From positions 62,001 through 126,000 of the forward strand of contig WTXG01000103.1 in NCBI GenBank assembly GCA_022496185.1: a stretch of 64,000 nucleotides of DNA. Direction: 5' to 3'. The notes beneath the pieces are model-generated. The model had not been told where the DNA came from and did no database searches. It worked only from the letters and a program-made list of their open reading frames with translations. Position numbers and translations under genes: made by a program. The stretch's first letter is position 1. Every line of letters begins with the position of its first letter. This stretch comes from Multifurca ochricompacta (taxonomy: Eukaryota; Basidiomycota; Agaricomycetes; Russulales; Russulaceae). Below are positions 55,657 to 64,000 of this stretch, one piece after another.

Positions 55657-57270
55657 TCGGTGAATCTGAGGACGCCTTTCCTGGGACTGTGACAAGAAAA
55701 TAGGGACACCCTGCGGCACCCAGCCAAAGACAAAGACACAGGTCCATTGACCCAGACTCGATATCGGTCGTCTCTCCCTATGAGTTCGAAGCGGAGAGAG
55801 GTTCCACGAGAGTGAGAAAAAGGAAGAGGAGGTATTTGACGTCGATGAGAACGCTGAGACAGACGAGTGGCCTTGCAAGTCTGGTAGGATGTTTGCTACA
55901 CTTGAAGGCTTGAACACACAAATGTAAATGACTGAGAACTGGTCTGTGTCAAACATTGGTAACGTCGATAATGCCGAAGGCGTTGGTGAGGCTGAATATC
56001 AGTACGTCAAAAACTGTTGAAAGTTGATAGTCCGTTCGCTACCTTCGAAGGCTGTGGCACACGATGAGATGAAGAGAAGAGACAAAGAGAGTATTTCATG
56101 GATAAGATACTCGTCTTTATATACATGAGCCAAGTCCAAGTTTAGTATGCATTGATGTAAGTAGTATAAGGAAGGACCTGATTCATGGCGTGGAGGACAT
56201 CACTTCAAGTGTTGAAGATGCCGGCCACTTGATCGAGCATCATGTGGATATGATCAACCTCCGTGTGTGGCCAGGGCGTCATGTTGTGAAACGAGGTGGT
56301 ATCTGTGCAAGGAAGGAATTCCAGTCCTGTCAGTTGTTTCAGATCTGGGGACCTGAGGGTGCCTCTGATGAGCACTGAGAGGAACAAGCCTGCAAGACGT
56401 GTCCATGAGGATGGCGTGAGGCCCACGATTGGAGAGCAGGGTCTTCATGCTTCCCTATGTCACTATACATAGATGCCACTGTGGTCACTGTGATGGTGGC
56501 TTGGGCAGTAGAGATGCCAAGTTCAGAGTCCTTGTTAAGGGGTGAGTGATTGGCCCAGGTAATACAAGCTGTAGCCTGCGACGTTATCAGATAGGTCAGC
56601 TAAAAGGTTGGTGACATAAGTCTTTGAGTATTGTTGAAGGCATTGTCACCAACAGTGTCTCAGAGAGGGGGGTTAGTTTCATGGCTGCGATGTCCAGGGT
56701 CTGTGATGGCCTGGCAAAAGCCCAGTCGTGGCAAACCTGGGGTTCGTTGGAGTAGGTCTGCTACCTGTAGGGCAGTATTGAGCTCAATTGTCGTAGTTTG
56801 TAGCTGGGAGAATGTGAGGGGTGAGATGGAGGTGGGGTCTGAGGCCCCATCTCTATGTTTTGTGGCGGTAGCTAGGGCAGCCATCCACCTCTGATGTTGG
56901 ATGGGGGTGGTTTGTTCAGTGGGGGGTAAAAAACAATGATTGTGGACAGTTTATGGTGCGTATCTAATTACTCTAAAAGCCAGCGGTGCGAGCGATCCGA
57001 GGGACAAGCTCAAGCAGATGGTGGTGATTTGGAGAAGAAAGATACACAACCGTCCTTAAGCGATACCCAACCTAGATATTTCTTAAACAAATCCCACGGG
57101 TGATGCCAAAAAATAAATACTATATCTAATCATATACCTCACGAAGTGATATACTATCGAACAAAAGAGCATCTATACAAATTTCTTGACATACGATGTA
57201 AATAGGTGAAGCAGAACGCTCTTACCCAAACGTTATTTAAATACTAACCACTAGCGAAAGCTTTCCTCCA
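55657..57270. repeat. Array-unit spacer between Zn-finger C and TPR-CHAT copy 5
   Basis: The least interrupted version of this spacer. It shows the empty sites for LTR D (at about 56806) and for the gypsy element (at about 56302, in slightly diverged sequence). No conserved frame. Confidence 0.65.
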
Positions 57271-60200
57271 TCAAGCACCGTAATGGACAAAGTTCACCCA
57301 CCGCTCCAGAGTCATCCCTTTCTTTCTCCTCATCTTCCGCGTCGCATCACGAAGCGCCCTCGCAGACCTCAAGTGGTATGGTACCCCTTCTCCATTCCTA
57401 GAGAACATCGACTTGTAGAAATTCTCTGCAATTTCACTTCCATCTATATCTGCCATCTCCCACATCGTCCCGACCACACTTCGAAACCCACAGTATTGCA
57501 CTGCCGCAGTTAGATGAAGTCCCTCGTCAGCAATACTGTCATCTGTCAATTCCGCAGTGTGACATGCAGCAAGGAATGCAAATTCAGCAGCAGGCAGTTG
57601 AGAGCGTACAATGTCGAGTAGAGTAAGGCGCTTATCATCGAACAGCTTGAATGATGCGTCGAATGGTTTCCCAGTCTCGAGTGTTCCATGACACACGAAA
57701 TGTGCAAATCCGTGATGTCGTAGTCCTTCCACCACACCAGCCGGTGTCGCATTCTTCCCACAGAGGGTGGTCACCGGCACCTGCGAATTGAGAGACTGTA
57801 TGATTGCCATCTCTCCAAAGGCGCCTGGTAAGGATTCATCTGGATTAGCCACAAGGAGTAATGAAGGTTGGATCGAAGTTTTTGGACTGGGTTTGCGAGA
57901 CTCGATGAGTGCAGAGAGTGTCGGTGTATATGAAGGGATATATAAATCTGAAAAGTATCGCTTGACACCATCATCTGATGGGATTGGACCCATCGCATGA
58001 AGTGGAAGAGAGCAGAAAACAGAGGTCGGACACCACCAGATTCGAGATTGTTCTGGTACACCCAAAGTGCGGAGCTTGTTAATGACTGGTTCGCCAACAA
58101 GGTTATAAAGGCCGTCGAGTACAGAACGTAAAGCGCGTTTGTATTTGTCTGAGTCGAGACCCTTCTTTCGCGCGACCACTAGGCGATCTCTTAATTTATT
58201 TGCACGGTCGTAGAAATCGTCAGTTGTAGGGATAAGGGAAGGGGGAGAGTCGCGAACGAGTATGAGGATATCGGAACGCCACCTGCTATGGTTGATAATA
58301 ATGACTGGCCCATGTGAAGCGGCAGAACGAATATTTTCGAACGACGGTGTCTTCAGAAAGTCTCCAAACCCTGATAATTCTTGGATCTGCGACACGAGCA
58401 CATCCCGCTCCTCCAGAAGCTTCTGTTGCTTGACTACCAGACGACCGAATGGGTCCATCCCATCATAAAGCTGTGATCCAGCATCGCTGATCCCTATAGT
58501 CCCACTCGGCGTGACAGACATGGTGAGTGACTCGAGATCCTGATTGATTGCTGCAAGTTTCGTCGCTAAAGGTGAATTGAATTGAGAAAGTTGGTCCATC
58601 GAATTGCGGAAACCACGCATTTCAGACCATAGTAATGCCCTCCCTTGTTCTAGAGTCTCAATAGCCTGAGTGAATTGACCCATGTCGATCTGGTAAGATG
58701 CGTAGTCCAGCGGCATCTTGTCACAGAGCCCTCGCATTGCGACGAGTCGAGCATGCTGTATTTGTAAGGTCGGCGCGGAGATAAATGAGCTCTGTATTAA
58801 TGACATGGCCTTTTGGTATGCATCAGAGACGGACGGGTGCCAGGTTACTCGCGCAATGGGTGCCCAGCGGCATGACAAAACAAATCGGTCAAATACCCTT
58901 GCGAATTTGTCATTGACAGCCAAATAATTTAGCTCAATGACTTCATCCAAATCCTGTCTTCGACCAAGCAACCTGAAGCGATTGTATAAAAACATAATGA
59001 GTTGTTGGATTACAAAGAAGTGGTATTCCCGGGCGATTTGCATTTCGAGAAGACCACGATGCACGGTGATAGACTCGTCAAGGTACTTCGTTTTATTCGA
59101 ACACTTAAACGCCTTGTAGAGGTCAGAGCCCAAAGAGAGTGCCAGTTGGAATCCAAATAGATGACTCGTGTCAGCTGACGCAACTAGTACCCGGCGGCAC
59201 CTGATCACCTCTTCAAGGTCCTTTATATCATCGGTATGAGAGAACTTTGTTTCGTACCAATTCGAAAGATCTTGGATGTGTGTGTTGTGATTGGAGTTGC
59301 CCGGGGGAGTCTTGGAGATTAGTTTGCGAAGATTTCGGATTTTCTCCTCTACCACCGTCATCGGATACGCCGCCCGGACAGCATCCACATCATCAATTTG
59401 TTCTTGAGATGTCCCGTAAGCTGAGGACGATGAGGCAAGGCTGACCATTTCGGAAGTATATGAACGTGCTTCTTGAAGGTCTTCTGTGAGACCGAAGTTC
59501 TCGAAGCGCTTCTTAGTGAGGGATGCTATGTTATGGGTAAATCTATGCCGAAAGTGGTTGTCAAGGGAAGAAGAGCCGAGTAAGGTACGACAACGGGAAA
59601 TCGCCTCCTCTAAATATTCTGGGTTTGGATAGAAGCCAGCCCGAACTTGCGCAAGACTCGCGGCAAATACCGAAGCCCGAATCTGATCATCCTGAAGAGG
59701 ACTTGAAGTAATGATACTTTCTAGGAGGATCATTGCCTCCTCGTAATCGTCGTTTGAATAATTTGTCATGTATCGAATGAAGAGGGAAGCAGCCAGTCCA
59801 AGAAGAACTCGATGAGAGCCTGGAGGTAAGATCTTCAGCGCGTCTCGAACGCATTGAATGACTCCATCTAACGGCTCTACTTGCTTCCCTTGACCAAATT
59901 TGCATAAAATGGCGTAGACCAAGGCATCAATGGAGTGAGTTGGATAGTTTACTGAGCTGTGACAGGTGAGAAGTTCTTGGCAGAGCATCACCATCTCCTC
60001 AATATCCCCCGTCCCATCCGCTTCCAGCTTAACTTGAATACCCAACGCCTCAACAAGCGATGTTGTGACGACATTGCACGGGACCTCAAAGATATCAAGG
60101 GGTAGTCCTCGGAGATAACGAAGGTATTCAACCGCACATTTGGCATCTTCAGGTTGCTCGAATTCATTGGAACGACGAAGAAGGGAAATTAAAAGTTGAA

Positions 60201-60525
60201 AGAAGACTTGAACCACGTTTAGGTAGAATCCCCAGGAAGGTGGAAGAAAGATCGCTTCGGTGTAATGAACAACAGATTTGTCAAGATCTTCCTTCTGTTC
60301 TGATAGCTCATAGCGTTTAAATCGTAATTTAGCCAGACGGTGGATGCAGGCAGTGTAAAGAGGATGGGATCGGGGGATCCTTGAGAGAGCACGCTGATGA
60401 GAAGTGATGATTTGGTCGAGTTCCATAATGGAGACTGCAAATAAGAAAAAATGAATTACTGATGATAGAAGGGCATATGCTCGGGAACGAGGTGACTATC
60501 TTGTGCACTTACATTCTCGGGCCAT
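57271..60525 (-). CDS. TPR-CHAT protein, copy 5 (intact)
   Basis: Exon 1 60513-60525 (start MARE...), 78-nt intron 60435-60512, exon 2 57271-60434; 3,177 nt, 1,058 aa. The TPR-like region includes IKDLEEVIRCRRVLVASAD, KYLDESITVHRGLLEM and QDLDEVIELNYLAVND at about 40-60-residue spacing. The CHAT domain begins near SVLDGLYNLVGEPVINKL, with H920 in HFVCHG and C962 in FLAACHT. It ends with a basic patch (RKMRRKKGMTLERW). No signal peptide or TM segment. Together with copy 2 it is one of two copies with an undamaged frame. Substrates and partners are unknown. Confidence 0.9.
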
Positions 60526-61291
60526 GGTTTATTCAATGCACAAGAATGACGGTAACCGCGGGTCCTCTGGCGATGAATTGAGAGAGTAAATGGCAAAAAG
60601 AGTTGCGGGTGCTGGAGAACGGCGAAGACCATGTCTATAATACATGTTTTTATAAAGCATAAGCATGAGGACAAAACGAGGCAACGAGGCAATGGAGGGC
60701 GGCTGTTCCCCGGCCCGTCAACCCGGTACTGTTTGCTCTTTGGCGGGTGAACGGATCCAATCCGCGGTGAGTGTAAGGTAAAGTGTGTCCCCAAAAGGAG
60801 AGAGGCAGGGTGTGCCGTGCTTGTACTTGCGAATACGCTGCTTGCTAGTTCCATTTGACCTTGCGCTTGTTGTCATTGTGAAGTTATTTAGCACATAAAG
60901 ATAAAGATAAATAACTTAGATTGCTGGTTCACTGGCTCTACTACAAGCATTGTAGATACCTTTATATTTTTGTTGAGAGTCAAGAGTGGTACGGTAAGAA
61001 GTAAGCCATAGAGAGTGAATTTGGATAAAAAAAAGGCAAATGAGATGAAGAGGCAATAAGGACGAAGTGACAACAGAAAGGTAATGGATGGGTAGGCAGC
61101 ACAATCCATAGAGAAGTTCAACCAGGCGAAGGTTTCATGCTCAATGCCCAAGCCATCCTTACAGTCAGAGAGGTAGCAGGCAGCAGGACATGTTGACAAA
61201 AGAAGGGGTGGTGCACAATGATACGTGTCAAGTCAAGGTAAGGGCCAAGGTAATGGCCAAAAGATAGTCTGTACTGTAGCCCCATCACAAT
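60526..61291. repeat. TPR-CHAT upstream region and array segment S, copy 4
   Basis: The only uninterrupted version of the upstream region plus start of S. It gives the empty target (GAACGGATCCAATCCGCGG at about 60750) for three LINE-type insertions elsewhere. It is cut at 61291 by a hAT-like end. Confidence 0.7.
60648..60654 (-). promoter_or_regulatory. TATA box of TPR-CHAT copy 5
   Basis: TATAAAA on the minus strand, about 123 nt upstream of the ATG at 60525; the surrounding motif is slightly diverged (extra T). Confidence 0.55.
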
Positions 61292-61592
61292 TAATGTTGT
61301 GACGGCCCCGGCTCGGCCTGAAGCCGTGGCTTAGGCTCGGCTTTTGGCGGCTCAGGCTTTTCAAAACTCAAGCCTGGGCCGTAGCGACGGCTTCCGGCCG
61401 GCTTAGGCCCGGCTTAGGCCCAAGCCGCGGCTTTACAGCGTCAAATCAAGTTTTAGCTGCATTTTTTGAAGGACTTGTAGTTTACATTATATCAACCCCT
61501 GGCCACTGCTTTGGCCTTCTGCCATATTATGTCTCCTATTTAACTCCTGTAACATAAATTGTCTTAGTTTAGCTTGTATCAATAACAGTGTT
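61292..61592. mobile_element. hAT-type element, left end
   Basis: TAATGTTGTGACGGCCCC and the following GGCTCGGC-rich block are close to the left end of the element at 49629. The AT-rich interior (CCCCTGGCCACTGC) is also shared. The matching right end with TSD was not found, so it may be truncated. Confidence 0.65.
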
Positions 61593-62034
61593 TGTAACAG
61601 GTGCTTCTATCCTGTGCTTGCTATGTAGATAAGATAAGATGTTGAGATCATGGTGAAACTAAGAGTGAAAATCCAGCAAGAATAGACCTATATTGAACAA
61701 TTGCTAAGAGCCTACAGCCCCAAGAGGACAAGATGGGGTCTGTAGTGTGCTACAGGGCATCTTTAAATAGGTTCTAGTACTATTCTATGAAATACCAAAG
61801 CCAATCGAGCATGTGATGTAAATCCAATTAGTTATCAGTGGCTTACTTTCATAAGTACCCTGACACATCTTATTTACTAATGTGCGATTGTTTCTGCTGG
61901 TCTGGCATTATCTAAAATACATACTAGACTACTTTAGACTACTCTACAATCAGATTATCAATTAATATTACTCAAAAAATGGCTGTGTGTATCTATAATG
62001 TCCTTTGCTGCATGAAAAATGCACATCTGGGACA
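61593..62034 (-). mobile_element. Solo gypsy-type LTR (442 bp)
   Basis: Minus strand TGTCCCAGATGTGC ... GCACCTGTTACA, a shortened and diverged relative of the gypsy LTR at 39982-40716. The sister sequence at 49909 reads AACAGCATTGAATTTG uninterrupted, so the target was GCATT; the left copy is now GTGTT (two transitions). Confidence 0.75.
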
Positions 62035-62757
62035 GCATTGAATTTGTTGAACCAGAATACCAGTACAGAGATAGTCCAAGATAATTGTGATTGCATTTAG
62101 ATAAAACAATTGATGAGATAAAAATGCATCTTACATTAATCAAGATACTGAGTATATACATCTAGGGCTGTGTGCCATACCTGTAGCTTACAGTATGATG
62201 GTGCCATAGTATGGTGCCGTACCCATACCATAGCAGCTCAAGTCAATCATCGAGACGGATGGTTACGGGTATGGAGAACGCAGTCCAAACCCATCAAAAA
62301 ACAGCCGTAGATGGCATTAGACAGCATGGACGGCATTGACTGAATGAGCTTTAATCTTGTCATTAAGCCACCAAAACTCCCCCACTATAGTATCTTTACC
62401 TATTTAGATAGCAGATAAGTGTTAGCTAAATATGGTAAAGGTAATGGATAAGATAAACTAGCTAATACTCACTTCAGTTTATGTGGTCAAAACTGAAGTG
62501 AGCATGTACATAGGAGCATGACAATAAGTAGAATAAATATAGTTATTTAAATGTGACAAGGCAGAAGGAATGTGTTGTGTGTGCAATGTCTCTGAATCAT
62601 TATCTGACACACTTTAGATTATCTTATCATGATCATGAGATCAAGTCCACCCAGGAGCCTGGCTGTCCAGTCCCCAGTTCCTAACAATCCAGTCACAACT
62701 GGCCCATCTCAATATTATGGATTATGGAGCAGATTAGATTAGTGGATGGGGCACAAT
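62035..62757. other. Retroelement debris
   Basis: Contains the first 120 or so bases of a copia-type LTR (TGTTGAACCAG, from about 62043), a palindromic CCATACC/GGTATGG block (about 62165-62290) and a fragment of an intron-type LTR on the minus strand (hairpin exon and GTGAGT donor at about 62470-62505, truncated before a duplicate could be seen). No gene. Confidence 0.6.
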
Positions 62758-63160
62758 TGTTGGAAATGGATCAATATGGCCAGGTCGGATCAATCGCTAA
62801 GTGTGTGGTACTAACAAGCGAGTTGTGTGTTGTGCAGTAGCACGCGGACTGTGTTTCACCTTCCTGTGAATACTTTGATACCTTACTTGATTAGACACAA
62901 TCCTTTATTGTCTTGGTTACTATAAGCACACTCGTTTACAGTATTTAAAGGACGCTTTTACTGTACAGTTCACTTCAGTTCTGACCAACACAACTGAAGT
63001 GAGTATTTTGTTATCTTATCTTTACCTATGTAGCTAATGCGTACTAGTTATAACTACCATTCTAGGTAAAGACTAATATTATCAGTTCTGACCAACACAA
63101 CTGAATTATAACTACCATTCTAGGTAGTTTGGATTATCTAACCTCAGGCTGCATTCTTTA
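62758..63160 (+). mobile_element. 5' LTR of a copia element with intron and spliced duplicate
   Basis: Starts TGTTGGAAATGG, homologous to LTR A. TATTTAAA at 62942; exon 1 62976-62998; intron 62999-63047 (GTGAGT, GCTAATG, ACTAG); exon 2 63048-63065 (TTATAACTACCATTCTAG); spacer 63066-63082; exact 41-nt spliced copy 63083-63123. It is followed at 63161 by GGTTATGGGCCCTGG, the same motif that borders the 5' LTR of the nested copia element, probably the primer-binding site. Confidence 0.85.
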
Positions 63161-63524
63161 GGTTATGGGCCCTGGCCGTAACTGAATTAATCCAGAAGAA
63201 GATCGAATTTAATACACAAGCTTCCTTACTCAGTAATTCACGCATTTTTGCATCTCCCAATAAGGCAAGCCTCTGTTCTTTTGTAGTCCTATTCCCTGGT
63301 CCCTGGAACCAGTGGATCGGTGTAGACTGGGCCCCTCACCGGGCTTTGCGCGAGCCGTGCGATGGAGTGTGGCAACGCTGAAGCACGTGTGAGCAATCCC
63401 TAATCGGGACTGGACCCTTTGCGGTTCAGAGCGTACAGTTGGATACATCGGGACTTGATCAGTCTTCATGATCTGGGTCTGACAGCTCCTCTACCCAGAT
63501 TGGAAATCATCGCTTACACGCACC

Positions 63525-64000
63525 ATGGCACCTGCATTTACTTTCCCACCCTCTGCTGCAATCGAGATCCTAGATGGATTGAACTGGCCAGTCTGGTCAG
63601 CGCGAATGATGGCCCTGTTCCGTTTGAATGGCGTCCGGAACCACCTGCTTGAAGACAAGCCTGCTAGCCCTCCTGCTGACTGGGAGGCTACTGAAGGTGT
63701 TCTCTTAGCAATCCTCGAGCTCTATGCTCAGAAGGATGTCTGGACAGCCATGGCAGACGACACTAAGTTTGTCACATGTAAAGCAAAATGGGACAAGCTC
63801 AAACGCGTCTATGGGGGAGTCGGATCTATGTCCACATTCAATACTTGGTCTGCCCTCACTGGCACCACGCTGGACGAGTCCTCCCCCATGCTCCCGCAAT
63901 TGCAGAAACTCAATGATGCCTGCGTCACACTGAAAAACAACGAGATGGAGATTTCAGATCTCCAGTTTAGTTTCATCCTGATCAAAGCACTACCTGAATC
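63525..64000 (+). CDS. Copia gag polyprotein (N-terminal part, runs off the edge)
   Basis: ATG at 63525 opens a frame that is uninterrupted to the window end (158 codons). It begins MAPAFTFPPSAAIEILDGLN and contains WSARMMALFRLNGVRNHL, KAKWDKLKRVYG and LQKLNDACVTLKNNEMEISD, the UBN2/Retrotran_gag_2 pattern of Ty1/copia gag. It lies about 365 bp downstream of the LTR. An intact start, LTR and primer-site motif suggest this element may be complete beyond the window. Confidence 0.85.
   Translation, partial: MAPAFTFPPSAAIEILDGLNWPVWSARMMALFRLNGVRNHLLEDKPASPPADWEATEGVLLAILELYAQKDVWTAMADDTKFVTCKAKWDKLKRVYGGVGSMSTFNTWSALTGTTLDESSPMLPQLQKLNDACVTLKNNEMEISDLQFSFILIKALPE

Noticed and set aside
61958..62161. 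Minus-strand 67-aa hydrophobic frame
   Set aside because: It spans the junction of a solo LTR and another LTR fragment, so it cannot be an evolved gene.

Overview
This window reads as nuclear DNA of a filamentous fungus, most likely a basidiomycete (Agaricomycetes). The reasons are a host gene with many introns of 41-100 nt, a family of TPR-CHAT proteins of the kind expanded in Agaricomycetes, a chromodomain Ty3/gypsy element and Ty1/copia elements. I see no rRNA, tRNA or CRISPR array. The species cannot be named from sequence alone.

Layout. The window is a degraded tandem array. One ancestral unit carried, on the minus strand, a Zn-finger gene, a TPR-CHAT gene with its upstream region, a non-coding segment called S here, and a copia pol remnant. 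TPR-CHAT copies lie at 1-2274 (copy 1, frameshifted, cut by the window edge), 6214-9478 (copy 2, intact), 16628-20523 (copy 3, split by an LTR), 41031-44792 (copy 4, 3' end hit by a hAT-type element) and 57271-60525 (copy 5, intact). Zn-finger copies at 13465-14713, 24792-26280 and 54355-55656 are all frame-disrupted. The only unrelated host gene is a 13-exon GH5 glucosidase (2436-5924, +). Its first ATG lies inside the repeated upstream region of TPR-CHAT copy 1.

Mobile DNA fills most of the rest. A chromodomain gypsy element (27319-40716, TSD ATCTG) carries a younger copia element (27664-33685, TSD CTGAT) inside its 5' LTR. A LINE relic (45705-50918) holds a hAT-type element and an LTR-bearing insert. 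There are at least seven solo LTRs, several short LINE 3' ends with long TSDs, a fold-back element with about 190-bp TIRs (11859-13016), and at the right edge the start of another copia element (LTR about 62758-63160, gag from 63525).

Most unusual observation. Several LTRs of clearly different sequence share one architecture. About 30-34 nt after a TATA-like box comes a short first exon, then a small GT-AG intron, then a short second exon, then a spacer, and then a second copy of the two exons precisely joined without the intron. This is exact in four LTRs (15850-16159, 20529-20940, about 48590-49019, 62758-63160) and degraded in a fifth (23644-24039). A related solo LTR (11535-11788) lacks the duplication. 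The simplest reading is that spliced leader cDNA has been captured into the LTR, repeatedly or in an old common ancestor.
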